Assembly (NCBI RefSeq): GCF_003182275.1
Contig: NZ_QGTR01000003.1
Coordinates: 682,001-746,000, forward strand
Direction: 5' to 3'
DNA length: 64,000 nt
DNA from: Hoeflea marina
Lineage (GTDB): Bacteria; Pseudomonadota; Alphaproteobacteria; Rhizobiales; Rhizobiaceae
The notes beneath the pieces were generated by a model. That model made no database searches and was not told the origin of the DNA. It worked only from the letters and a program-made list of their open reading frames with translations. Shown one piece after another: positions 17,548-27,372 of the stretch. The number at the start of each line of letters is the position of its first letter. Positions within the stretch are counted from its first letter, which is position 1. A program made the position numbers and the translations under genes.

Positions 17548-18801
17548 TCAGGCCCATTCGCCCTTGCGCATCACCGGCACCGAGCGGCCGTCGGCGCAGA
17601 TGCCGTCGATGTCGATCTCGCCGGAGCCGATCATCCAGTCGATGTGGATCAGGCTCGAATTGCCGCCCTGGGCGGCGATCTGTTCGGGCGTCAGCGAGGC
17701 GCCATCGAGGAAGCACTTCGAATAGCACTGGCCGAGCGCGATGTGGCAGGAGGCGTTCTCGTCAAACAGCGTGTTGTAGAACAGCACGCCCGAGGCCGAG
17801 ATCGGCGAGGAATGCGGCACCAGCGCCACTTCGCCGATGCGGCGGGCGCCCTCGTCGGTGTCGAGCACCTTGTTGAGCACGTCCTCGCCCTTTGACGCGC
17901 TCGCCTCGACGATGCGGCCGGCTTCGAAGCGCACCTGGATGTTGTCGATGAGCGTGCCCTGGTAGGACAGCGGCTTGGTGGAGGAGACCGTGCCCTCGAC
18001 GCGGCGGGCATGCGGCGTGGTGAAGACCTCCTCGGTCGGAATGTTGGGGTTGCAGGTGACGCCGTTCCTGGCGACCGACGCGCCGCCATGCCATTCGTGG
18101 CCGTCGGCCAGTCCGACGGTCAGGTCGGTGCCCGGACCGGTGTACTTCAAAGCCGCGAACCGCTCGCCGTTGAGCCAGGTCGAGCGTTTGGCAAGATGGG
18201 CGTTGTGGCTGCGCCAGGCGGCGACCGGGTCTTCGACATCGACCCTGGAGGCTGCAAAGATGGCATCGGCGAGCTTGCGGACCGCCTCGTCGAGCGGCAG
18301 GTCGGGGAACACCTGTGCTGCCCAGGATGGATTGGGATAGGAGCAGATGTTCCAGTTGATGTCGAAATTGGAGATATGCTCGAGCGCCGGCTTGTAGGCG
18401 ATGGAGTTGGCTTTGTTGGCGCGCGCCACCTTGGCCGGGTCCTCGGCCGCCAGCAGCATCGGATTGTCGCCGGCGATCGCCAGCCGCGCCGCGCCGCTCT
18501 CATAGGCCCTGGCCATGCCGTCATAGAGCCAGCCGCTGGCCTTGTCGAAACTCGCGTCCGGCGCGTGCCGGTAGCGCGCAAGCGTCGATTCCTCATCGGC
18601 GTAGAAGGTGGTCACCAGGCCGGCGCCGGCCATGTAGGCGTGCTTGGTGATCAGCCGCGCCAGCGGCAGGGCGGCAATCGGCGCCGTCATCACCAGGTCC
18701 TGATCTTGCTGCAGCTGCAGGCCGATCCTGACGGCCACCTCGGCGAGCTTCTCCAGCTTGACGGGATCGACGGGCGAGACGAGGGGAGCGTGGAGGGTCA
18801 T
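17548..18801 (-). CDS. M29-family aminopeptidase (thermophilic metalloprotease family)
   Basis: 417-residue cytoplasmic metallo-aminopeptidase that trims N-terminal residues from peptides. Family features include the metal-site region NIPTEEVFTTPHARRVEG and LFYNTLFDENASCHIALG, and the C-terminal HIDWMIGSGEIDIDG. I chose ATG 18801 over an in-frame TTG at 18837, which would add 12 poorly conserved residues. It converges with the UdgX gene and follows ybaK on the same strand after a 90-base gap. Confidence 0.9.
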   Translation of the reverse strand: MTLHAPLVSPVDPVKLEKLAEVAVRIGLQLQQDQDLVMTAPIAALPLARLITKHAYMAGAGLVTTFYADEESTLARYRHAPDASFDKASGWLYDGMARAYESGAARLAIAGDNPMLLAAEDPAKVARANKANSIAYKPALEHISNFDINWNICSYPNPSWAAQVFPDLPLDEAVRKLADAIFAASRVDVEDPVAAWRSHNAHLAKRSTWLNGERFAALKYTGPGTDLTVGLADGHEWHGGASVARNGVTCNPNIPTEEVFTTPHARRVEGTVSSTKPLSYQGTLIDNIQVRFEAGRIVEASASKGEDVLNKVLDTDEGARRIGEVALVPHSSPISASGVLFYNTLFDENASCHIALGQCYSKCFLDGASLTPEQIAAQGGNSSLIHIDWMIGSGEIDIDGICADGRSVPVMRKGEWA

Positions 18802-18891
18802 GGGATGCCTGACTGCTTGCTGGTTCGGGATGTCCAAGACTTAAGGTGCTTTGTGGCGGAATTGAAGGCCAAAGCGAAGGCGGCGCGCCGA

Positions 18892-19365
18892 TCATGCGAC
18901 AATCGCGGCGGCGATGGCGCCGAGCGCCCGTTGCGCGTCCTTCGGATCGAGCCGCAGCTGCAGGCCGCGCTGGCCGGCATTGATGTAGACGAGCGGCTCG
19001 TCAAGGGCTGCCAGTTCGATCGCGGTCGGAACCTGCTTCTTCTGGCCGAAGGGACTGATGCCGCCGACATGGTAGCCGGTGAGCCGCTCGGCATCCGCCG
19101 GCTTCATCATCGCGGCCGACTTGCCGCCGAAGGCGGCGGCGAGCTTCTTCATCGAGACCTCCCGGTGCGAGGGCAGCACCACGCAGACCGGCCGGCCGTC
19201 GAGCTCGGCCATCAGCGTCTTCAGCACCCGGGACGGATCCTCGCCCAGCGCCTCGGCCGCCTGCAGGCCGATGCTTGCCGCATCGGGATCATAGGCATAG
19301 CTGTGGACGGTGAAGGCGATGCCGAGCCTCGTCAGTGCCTGGGTGGCGCGGGTGGTCCTGGACAT
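18892..19365 (-). CDS. ybaK: YbaK/EbsC-type aminoacyl-tRNA deacylase
   Basis: 157-residue single-domain editing enzyme. YbaK proteins hydrolyse mischarged Cys-tRNA(Pro) made by prolyl-tRNA synthetase. The central lysine region VLKTLMAELDG and the glycine segment TGYHVGGISPFGQKK typical of the family are present. The length matches free-standing YbaK. It starts 11 bases after the ArsC-family gene ends on the same strand and is probably co-transcribed with it. Confidence 0.9.
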   Translation of the reverse strand: MSRTTRATQALTRLGIAFTVHSYAYDPDAASIGLQAAEALGEDPSRVLKTLMAELDGRPVCVVLPSHREVSMKKLAAAFGGKSAAMMKPADAERLTGYHVGGISPFGQKKQVPTAIELAALDEPLVYINAGQRGLQLRLDPKDAQRALGAIAAAIVA

Positions 19366-19376
19366 GGCAGCTCTCC

Positions 19377-19727
19377 TCAGCAGGCGAAGCAGCGATCGTA
19401 AAGCTCGGGCTTGAAGCCGATGAGCAGCCGCCCGTCGGCCTCGAGCACCGGCCGCTTGATCATCGACGGCTGCGCCAGCATCAATGCGATGGCCTTGTCC
19501 TGGTCGAGATCTTGCTTTTCGCTATCGGGCAGCTTGCGAAACGTGGTGCCGGCGCGGTTGAGAACCGTCTGCCAGCCCGCCTCGGCGCACCAGCGCCCGA
19601 GCTGATCGCGGTCGATGCCCGCCGCCTTGTAATCATGGAAGTCATGCGCGACGCCGTGATCGGCGAGCCATGCCCGCGCCTTCTTCATCGTGTCGCAGGT
19701 CTTGATGCCGTAGATGGTGATGGACAT
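19377..19727 (-). CDS. ArsC/Spx-family protein (YffB-like)
   Basis: 116-residue thioredoxin-fold protein of the arsenate reductase-like family. The N-terminal YGIKTCDTMKKA has the single family cysteine at residue 10 and a lysine three residues later, as in YffB. It lacks the extra catalytic cysteines of proven arsenate reductases, so arsenate reduction is doubtful. The start at 19727 has GGGAG upstream; a longer open frame to 19940 reads poorly and runs into the hipA 3' operator. It is probably the first gene of a unit with ybaK. Confidence 0.85.
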   Translation of the reverse strand: MSITIYGIKTCDTMKKARAWLADHGVAHDFHDYKAAGIDRDQLGRWCAEAGWQTVLNRAGTTFRKLPDSEKQDLDQDKAIALMLAQPSMIKRPVLEADGRLLIGFKPELYDRCFAC

Positions 19728-19933
19728 GTCGGATCTCCCGGTGAACCCTGTACTCATTGGCAGCGGATGGCGACTATGCGTTTGCCCGCGCCGCCATTCC
19801 GAACCCATTCTCGTCTCAGCAACCAAACCCACCTCCATCAGCGCGCCAGCCAAACCATACCAATTGCCGCAGAGACCGCTGCGTATCAATCCCTCATCTG
19901 TTTCGCCATATTTGACACACAATACATCATAAA

Positions 19934-19949
19934 TAGTCATATATGACTA
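19934..19949. repeat. 16-bp palindrome at the 3' end of hipA, third HipB-like operator
   Basis: TAGTCATATATGACTA is a perfect palindrome that covers the hipA stop codon. Its core CATATATG plus flanking TCA/TGA recurs twice in front of hipB (21565-21607). It may be a further binding site of the HipB-like repressor. Confidence 0.55.
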
Positions 19950-21178
19950 ATTTGAAGCGCAGTCGCGATCTGATCATTGACGAAGGCTGGCTCATACTCT
20001 CGGGCCAGCATGCCCGAGACACCCACTTGGCGGAGAACTTCCCGCCATCCGTCCGAAATGCGCTTCGCCGTGATACGGATGATCTCCCGTGCCTCGGCCT
20101 CGGAAATCTCGAAAAATTCGCAGGCTTCCAGTGCGAGGATGATCGACCGATCATGGGCTCCCCCCTCTAGGATCGCGGTCTCAAGATGCGGGTTGCGATC
20201 CGGCGCCGGGTTGACGTCGAACACCGGCGACAAGCGCCACTGACCCGCTCCCACATAGAGAAAGCCGTGGTTCTTCAGGTGATCGTCCTTGTTGGACACG
20301 AGGATCGTGAAGATCAGACGCCGGTAGAGTTCACGGAAATCGTTGGAAGCATCGGGTGAGTAGGCCCGCATGAAATCGACGATCTCGGTATAGGAGCCCA
20401 GTTCCACCCCCGTCTTGCCGAGCGCGGTGCGCGCGGAGATGTAGGGAATTCGTGCGGCCCCGCGCCGGTCGAACCGCTGGATCAGCGCGACTGGGAACGG
20501 CGTGTCGGCCAGTTCCAACCGTGTCTCGGGCGTGCGGATACCGCAGGCTGCCGCCAGGCGCAACGTTGCGACCTCGACCCGCTCGATCGGCTGCTGATCG
20601 TGGACGGAGGTAAACTTCGCCAGCCACAGCGCGTCGCCGTCCCTAACATTGGCTTTGGGGCGAGCACCGCCGGAGCCGCCGGCGCCGGCCAGAGCCTGCA
20701 TCTCCTCGGGCGAGATTTCCTTGCCCTGCTCATAGGCGCGCGCGATCGCCGTAATAGCTTCGAGATCGACCACACGCGGAACGGCGTCCGCTGCCTTGCC
20801 GCGAATGACCTCGCCCTTGTCATCCAGAAAGCGCAACGCCCCTTGCCGGCAGGTATCATCGGAAAGCGTCAGATACTCGAATTCGTTGAGACCATTGCCA
20901 TGGGCGCGTTCGAGCAGCCTGCGTCCCCAACTGTCCGGAGCCGCATCGGCGAAAACGCCCGCCAAAGCGTCGCGCATGTTGCCGGGCTGTCCCGAAGTAT
21001 GGAACGGGCCGGCCTCAAGAGGGAAATCTGGCTGTATGGCGAAGGCACGCGGATTTTCAATCCATTCGGCGCCATAGGCGAAGGTCGAGAATTGCCGCGG
21101 TCCGGCATGGGTGAAACGCAACTGGCCCACCGATGTTCGGCCGTCGCCAAGCGCGACATGGGCGACGAGATCGGCCAT
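19937..21178 (-). CDS. hipA: HipA-family serine/threonine kinase toxin
   Basis: 413-residue HipA-like kinase. In the classic system HipA phosphorylates glutamyl-tRNA synthetase and halts translation, producing persister cells. The N-terminal HipA domain (residues 1-100) is followed by the kinase core with the catalytic stretch SNKDDHLKNHGFLY and the metal-binding Asp in LSPVFDVNP. Both look intact. The start overlaps the stop of the XRE antitoxin gene by one base. It is longer than HipS/HipT-type split toxins, so this is a two-gene system. Target in this organism unknown. Confidence 0.9.
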   Translation of the reverse strand: MADLVAHVALGDGRTSVGQLRFTHAGPRQFSTFAYGAEWIENPRAFAIQPDFPLEAGPFHTSGQPGNMRDALAGVFADAAPDSWGRRLLERAHGNGLNEFEYLTLSDDTCRQGALRFLDDKGEVIRGKAADAVPRVVDLEAITAIARAYEQGKEISPEEMQALAGAGGSGGARPKANVRDGDALWLAKFTSVHDQQPIERVEVATLRLAAACGIRTPETRLELADTPFPVALIQRFDRRGAARIPYISARTALGKTGVELGSYTEIVDFMRAYSPDASNDFRELYRRLIFTILVSNKDDHLKNHGFLYVGAGQWRLSPVFDVNPAPDRNPHLETAILEGGAHDRSIILALEACEFFEISEAEAREIIRITAKRISDGWREVLRQVGVSGMLAREYEPAFVNDQIATALQISHI

Positions 21179-21564
21179 CAGAAGGAGGCCCCGTCAGGGT
21201 CGACAACGTCCTGCCGATCCTGCGTCTCCTGCGTCTGAGCCTTCTGCTTTTTCAGCCTTGCCGCGAAGGAGCGGCCGCGGCGCGGTCCGTGCTCCACTGC
21301 CAGCGCCAGCCCCAGATCGTCCTTGCGGATATCGACCAGGTCAGCGAGCCGCTCCAGAAGGCCCAGCACAACGAGAACGTCGGCAAGCGTTCCGATGGCA
21401 ACGCCCGGATCACCCCGTTCAAGGCGGGCGATGGAGCTCGGCGAGGTTCCTGCACGCAAGGCGAGATCCGCCACGGCGATACCACGCCGCAGACGGGCGC
21501 TGCGGATATCCTGACCCAGCCGTTCCAGTGCCGGTTTCGCCTTGGGAGAACCCATTGAAATCAT
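21178..21564 (-). CDS. hipB: HipB-like XRE-family antitoxin
   Basis: 128-residue DNA-binding antitoxin. The helix-turn-helix spans about residues 26-52 (VADLALRAGTSPSSIARLE). The C-terminal tail is basic then polar (RSFAARLKKQKAQ). It should bind HipA and repress the operon through the palindromes just upstream. The ATG at 21564 and one at 21555 both lack a good ribosome site, and the upstream operator abuts the start, so the transcript leader must be very short. The local sequence is notably AT-rich compared with neighbours, a hint of acquisition. Confidence 0.85.
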   Translation of the reverse strand: MISMGSPKAKPALERLGQDIRSARLRRGIAVADLALRAGTSPSSIARLERGDPGVAIGTLADVLVVLGLLERLADLVDIRKDDLGLALAVEHGPRRGRSFAARLKKQKAQTQETQDRQDVVDPDGASF

Positions 21565-21607
21565 CCATATATGACATAATAGGGCGTAACATTAATCATA
21601 TATGACT
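21565..21607 (-). promoter_or_regulatory. hipBA promoter with two matching operator palindromes
   Basis: CATATATG cores at 21566-21573 and 21597-21604, each followed by AC on the plus strand, lie 31 bases apart, about three helical turns. Between them on the minus strand is TATTAT, a likely -10 box. No convincing -35 is seen. The layout fits autorepression by HipB with two sites flanking the start of transcription. Confidence 0.6.
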
Positions 21608-21855
21608 GATTGGAACCAGGGTCAAGACGGATACACACGGTCCCAGAGCGCGTCACAAAGCGGCGGCCCATGAGAACATGCCGCACCGGCCACCGCACGG
21701 ATGGTAATGGGCCGTCCGCGCTTCGGGTGGACGGGACGCAATGGCTGCCGCGAGACGGCGTAGGCCTGCTCAATGGGAGTGAAAGACGGACAAGAATGGC
21801 TATTGGGCTACGGCTGACTCCAGCACCGAAACGCCATTGCCGCAGTCTGCATCCG

Positions 21856-23427
<1,572 letters not shown>

Positions 23428-23508
23428 GTCGAGCCTTTAAAGAACTGGCAAGTGCGGCGCAACTGGCATCGACCTGCATCGGTGGATTTTTTTGATGCTG
23501 TCCACGGC

Positions 23509-24135
23509 TCACGACGGCAGCAGCAGCCCTTCGGCCAGCGCCGCCTCGAGCCGGTCGACGGCGGCGGCGAGATTGGCGTCGACCACGTGCAGATACTGGG
23601 TCCAGTCATCGAAATGATGCAGGTCCGCCGCACCGTCGGAAATGCCGCGCAGGCCGATCATGGCCACGCCGGCGACCATGCAGGCGCGGTGGATGGCAAA
23701 GCTCTCCATGTCGACCATGTCGGCGTCGATGCCGTCATAGGCGGAGCCGGAGACGATGTTGGCCCCGGTGGACAGGCGCCCGGCGCCGATCCCGGGGATC
23801 TGCAGCGGCAGCGGGATTTCCGCGGGCAGGTCGAGAAACGGCGTCCGGCCCTTCTCGAAGCCGAGCGGCGAGGCGTCCATGTCGCGGTAGGAGACCGACG
23901 ACGCCTGGTAGACCTCACCCTGCTCGAGCCTGCGCGATCCGGCCGATCCCAGCGACACCAAAATGTCCGGCCGGTGCTCGATCAGCGCGCGGGTGGCATG
24001 GATCGCCGATTCCACGGGCCCCACCCCGATCATCGCGGGCACGAAGCGGCGCCGGAGATGCTCCCCGTATTCGGCGTCTGCGGCCATGGCGAACAGGACC
24101 CTGCGACCGCCGATGATCCTGACCGGGTCGCTCAT
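23509..24135 (-). CDS. Phosphorylase-family nucleosidase (MTA/SAH nucleosidase-like)
   Basis: 208-residue enzyme of the PNP/UDP phosphorylase fold. The substrate-site ending VDMESFAIHRAC and the ISDGAAD segment match 5'-methylthioadenosine/S-adenosylhomocysteine nucleosidases and related purine nucleosidases. The catalytic Asp is in the ISDG motif. The start overlaps the thioesterase stop by four bases (ATGA). Being near guaA suggests a purine-salvage setting, but the exact base removed is not certain. Confidence 0.8.
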   Translation of the reverse strand: MSDPVRIIGGRRVLFAMAADAEYGEHLRRRFVPAMIGVGPVESAIHATRALIEHRPDILVSLGSAGSRRLEQGEVYQASSVSYRDMDASPLGFEKGRTPFLDLPAEIPLPLQIPGIGAGRLSTGANIVSGSAYDGIDADMVDMESFAIHRACMVAGVAMIGLRGISDGAADLHHFDDWTQYLHVVDANLAAAVDRLEAALAEGLLLPS

Positions 24136-24581
24136 CCGGCCAGGTCCTGGCGGCCCTTGATGACCATCATGGTACCGGTCATGGAGGCCAGCAGCTTGGC
24201 CGGGCCATCGCCGATGGCATAGGCGCGGCCATCGCTGACGATGATGGTGCTGCCGGGCTTGGTGACCTCGCCGCGGAACAGGAAGCGCTCGCCGCGGCCG
24301 GGGGACAGCAGGTTGATCTTGAACTCGATGGTCAGCACCGCGGCGTCCTCGGGCATGACGGAAAGCGCCGCGTAGCCGCAGGCGGAATCGAGCGCCGTCG
24401 AGAGAATGCCGGCATGCAGGAAACCGTGCTGCTGGGTGAAGTCGGCGCTGAACGGCATCTCGATCTCGACCACGCCGTATTCGACGCTGGTGAGCTCGGC
24501 GCCGATGGTCGCCATCACCTTCTGGCGCGAAAAGCTCTCGGTCACCCGTTCGCGAAACATCTGGTTCGGCCTGCCGTCCAT
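24132..24581 (-). CDS. PaaI-family hotdog thioesterase
   Basis: 149-residue hotdog-fold acyl-CoA thioesterase. The family motif HGFLHAGILSTALDSACGYAA (around residues 51-71) carries the HGG-like substrate loop and the catalytic acidic residue. The C-terminal beta strand (TGTMMVIKG) completes the fold. GAGGAT precedes ATG 24581, whereas longer upstream frames lack support. It is translationally coupled to the nucleosidase gene. Substrate unknown; possibly phenylacetyl- or other aromatic acyl-CoA. Confidence 0.85.
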   Translation of the reverse strand: MDGRPNQMFRERVTESFSRQKVMATIGAELTSVEYGVVEIEMPFSADFTQQHGFLHAGILSTALDSACGYAALSVMPEDAAVLTIEFKINLLSPGRGERFLFRGEVTKPGSTIIVSDGRAYAIGDGPAKLLASMTGTMMVIKGRQDLAG

Positions 24582-24685
24582 GCCCGTATCCTCATTGTGC
24601 AGCTGCGAAGGTGCCAAGCGCCGGAGAAAACTGCAAGCGGTTTCGCGGCGCCCGGACACAGGCGTTTGGACCGAGGCGCTTGGAC

Positions 24686-25144
24686 TCAGCCCCGGTTGAG
24701 CCACCAGATCGAGGCGTTGAGCAGCGACGCGAAGCCGACCCAGGCGGCATAAGGGACAAAGAGCAGCGCCGACGGCCGTTCCGTGCGCCAGGTGGAGGCG
24801 ATGAAGACCAGGATCGCGGCGAAGAGGGCCACGACGACCGGCAGGGCAAGGTCGGGACGCTGGGCGGCGAAGAACAGCGGCGACCAGGCAAAATTCAACG
24901 CCATCTGGACGACCCAGGCCTTCATTGCCCTGCCGCTCGGATCCAGATTCCAGACCCGGGCGCCGGCCACGGCTACCATGACGTAGAGGACTGTCCAAAC
25001 CGGGCCGAAGATCCAGTTGGGCGGGTTGAAGGCCGGCTTGGCCAGGGTACGGTACCACTCGCCGGGGGCGGTGAGAAAGCCGATGGCGAGCCCCCCGCCG
25101 ACGGTCAGCGCCAGAAAAAGCAACAATGTCTTGGCTCGGCTCAT
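24686..25144 (-). CDS. tspO: TspO/MBR-family membrane protein
   Basis: 152-residue five-helix membrane protein, the bacterial relative of the translocator protein that binds porphyrins and cholesterol. The tryptophan-rich family features are visible: KPAFNPPNWIFGPVWTVLY and NFAWSPLFF. In Rhodobacter and Sinorhizobium TspO links tetrapyrrole or stress signals to gene expression. ATG 25144 is preceded by AGGGAG. It lies between the thioesterase and an RNA methyltransferase gene on the same strand. Confidence 0.92.
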   Translation of the reverse strand: MSRAKTLLLFLALTVGGGLAIGFLTAPGEWYRTLAKPAFNPPNWIFGPVWTVLYVMVAVAGARVWNLDPSGRAMKAWVVQMALNFAWSPLFFAAQRPDLALPVVVALFAAILVFIASTWRTERPSALLFVPYAAWVGFASLLNASIWWLNRG

Positions 25145-25193
25145 GATCGCACGCTCCCTTGATCCATCCCAGATGACGCGCAATCGCCGCCGG

Positions 25194-26486
25194 TCAAGCC
25201 CTGCGCCGGAAGGCAACGAAGTAGAAGCCGTCGGTGCCGGTGCGCCTGGGCGACAGCACGAGACCCAGCCCCTTGCGGGCCAGCGGCAACGGTGCGGCGG
25301 CATCGGCTGTCACCGACGCCCAGCGGCCGGCCAGGTCGATCGGCTCGAAGTCCGCGTGGCGGACCAGAAACGCCTCGGCGCGGGCGGTGTTTTCCGACGG
25401 CAGCAGCGAACAGGTGACATAGGCCAGTTCCCCACCCGGCCGGACAAAGCGGGCGGCGGAATCCAGCACCGCGTCCTGGTCGGCCATGCGGTCGGCGAGG
25501 TTCTTTTCCGACAGCCGCCACTTGGCGTCGGCGCGGCGGCGCCAGGTGCCGGTGCCGGTGCAGGGCGCATCGACCAGCACCCGGTCCAGCCGGCCGACGA
25601 GGCCTTCCAGGCCGGCGGCGCGCTCGACGAGTTGCACGTTGCGGACGCCGGCGCGGCGCAGCCGCTCGACCATCGGCGCCAGGCGGCGGCGATCGGCGTC
25701 AAAGGCGTGGATCTGGCCGTGATTGCCCATGCTTGCCGCCATGGCCAGCGACTTGCCGCCGCCGCCGGCGCAGTAGTCGAGCACCTGATCGTCGGGTCGG
25801 GCGCCCATCAGGGCGGCGGCCAGCTGCGAGCCCTCGTCCTGGATCTCGAACCAGCCCTTGGCGAAGCAGACCTCGCTCGTCGCCGCCACCTGGCGGGCGG
25901 GGCCCGGGCCGGCGGGAACACGGATGCCGAGCTTCGCCAGCCGGGTCACTTCGGCTCCCGGCGCCTCCAGCGCCGCAAGCACGCTGGCCTGGTCGGTGCA
26001 CAGGCTGTTGACGCGCAGGTCCAGCGGCGGACGGTCGGCGAGCATGGCTGCCTCGGCAACCCACTCGGCTCCGAAGGCCCGCTCGAATTCCGGCACGATC
26101 CATTCCGGGATGTCGGCCTGCACATGGGCCGGCGCCTCGGTCAGCGGCCGCTGCAGGCGGGCCTCCAGATCGGCGAGGGAGGGAATCTCGGGCGCGAAAC
26201 GGTCGCCGTCGAGTTCGGCGACCAGCTCCGCGGGCGTCACACCCCACTGGCGCAGCAGCACGCCGATGGCGAGATCGGCGGGCGTGTCGCCATTCATCAC
26301 GAAGCCATGGGAGGCGCGCTTGCGCAGCGCATCGTGGACCAGGTTGCCGATGGCGCCGCGGTCGCCGGAGCCGGCAAAGCGGTGCGACAGGCCCCAATCC
26401 TTCAGCGCGTCGGGCACCGGCCGGTGCCGGGTCTCGATGTCGGTGAGGATTTCGATGGCTGCTTGCAGGCGTCCGCCAAGGCGCAT
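25194..26486 (-). CDS. RsmB/NOP-family class I SAM-dependent RNA methyltransferase
   Basis: 430-residue RNA m5C methyltransferase. An N-terminal NusB-like helical part (about residues 1-130) precedes the Rossmann core: SAM-binding VLDYCAGGGGKSLA, then the two catalytic cysteines in VDAPCTGTGTWRR and YVTCSLLPSEN. The likely target is 16S rRNA C967, as for RsmB, but other sites are possible. ATG 26486 has GGAGAGA upstream; an ATG at 26501 would add five residues. Confidence 0.88.
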   Translation of the reverse strand: MRLGGRLQAAIEILTDIETRHRPVPDALKDWGLSHRFAGSGDRGAIGNLVHDALRKRASHGFVMNGDTPADLAIGVLLRQWGVTPAELVAELDGDRFAPEIPSLADLEARLQRPLTEAPAHVQADIPEWIVPEFERAFGAEWVAEAAMLADRPPLDLRVNSLCTDQASVLAALEAPGAEVTRLAKLGIRVPAGPGPARQVAATSEVCFAKGWFEIQDEGSQLAAALMGARPDDQVLDYCAGGGGKSLAMAASMGNHGQIHAFDADRRRLAPMVERLRRAGVRNVQLVERAAGLEGLVGRLDRVLVDAPCTGTGTWRRRADAKWRLSEKNLADRMADQDAVLDSAARFVRPGGELAYVTCSLLPSENTARAEAFLVRHADFEPIDLAGRWASVTADAAAPLPLARKGLGLVLSPRRTGTDGFYFVAFRRRA

Positions 26487-26590
26487 GGTGTCTCTCCGCA
26501 TGGCGCGTGCGAGGAATATCGGGCGCCGCTGGGGCCCCTGCTATCGCTTGCACGCCGACATGGCAAGCGATGGCCTAATCCGGACCCGGC

Positions 26591-27337
26591 TCAGATACAG
26601 CGGCCGCCGTCCACCTGCATGGCCACGCCGGTCACCATCGAGGCCTCGTCGGAGCAGAGATAGCAGGCGGCATTGCCCATGTCCTCGGGGGTGGAGAAGC
26701 GGCCGAGCGGAATGGTGGAGAGAAACTTCGCCCGCATTTCCGGCGTGTCCTCGCCCATGAAGGACTTCAGGAGCGGCGTCTCGCCGGCGACGGGGTTGAG
26801 AGCGTTGACCCGGACGCCAAAGGGCGCGAGCTCCACCGCCATGGTCCGCGTCGCGGTGATCATCCAGCCCTTTGAGCTGTTGTACCAATTGAGCTTCGGC
26901 CTCGGGCTGACGCCGGCGGTGGAGGCGATGTTGAGGATCGCCCCGGCGCGGCGCTGCTTCATGTGCGGCACGAAATGGCGGGCGGTGAGATAGACCGACT
27001 TGCAGTTGACCATGAACACCCGGTCGAAATCCTCCTCGCTGACGTCCTCCATGAGCGCTGGCAGATGGGTGATGCCGGCATTGTTGACCAGGATGTCGAG
27101 ATGGCCGAAGCGGGCGAGCACCTCGTCGGCCATGGCGGCGACACTGGCATTGCTGCCGACATCGACGCCGACTGAAGAGGCCTGGCCGCCAAGCTCGGCC
27201 GCCAGCACCGCGGCGGCCCCGGCGTTGATGTCGGCGATGGCGACGCGGGCGCCTTCCGCCAGGAACTTGCGGACGATGCCGGCGCCGAAGCCCGACGCTC
27301 CCCCGGTGACGAGCGCGGTCTTTCCCTCAAGCCTCAT
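26591..27337 (-). CDS. SDR-family oxidoreductase
   Basis: 248-residue NAD(P)-dependent short-chain dehydrogenase. TGGASGFGAGI binds the dinucleotide; NNAG, the serine in NIASTAG and the YNSSK catalytic pair are all present. The end IDGGRCI-like stretch (VDGGRCI) is normal. ATG 27337 has GGGAGGAAA upstream. It is the last gene of the minus-strand operon starting at 35188 and follows an aldehyde dehydrogenase, so an alcohol or ketone intermediate of an imported compound is the likely substrate. Confidence 0.9.
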   Translation of the reverse strand: MRLEGKTALVTGGASGFGAGIVRKFLAEGARVAIADINAGAAAVLAAELGGQASSVGVDVGSNASVAAMADEVLARFGHLDILVNNAGITHLPALMEDVSEEDFDRVFMVNCKSVYLTARHFVPHMKQRRAGAILNIASTAGVSPRPKLNWYNSSKGWMITATRTMAVELAPFGVRVNALNPVAGETPLLKSFMGEDTPEMRAKFLSTIPLGRFSTPEDMGNAACYLCSDEASMVTGVAMQVDGGRCI

Positions 27338-27372
27338 GTGATTTCCTCCCGATTGGTGATCTGATGTCGCGG

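Noticed and set aside
19912-19917. TTGACA as a plus-strand promoter
   Set aside because: No -10 box at 16-18 bases, and it would transcribe antisense into hipA.
19728-19940. 71-codon N-terminal extension of the ArsC-family gene
   Set aside because: The ATG at 19727 has a good ribosome site and starts at the family's normal N-terminus; the extension overlaps the hipA palindrome.
21774-21782. TGGGAGTGA copy of the guaA end as an attachment repeat
   Set aside because: Only nine bases, inverted relative to guaA, and no integrase is near; not enough for an att site.
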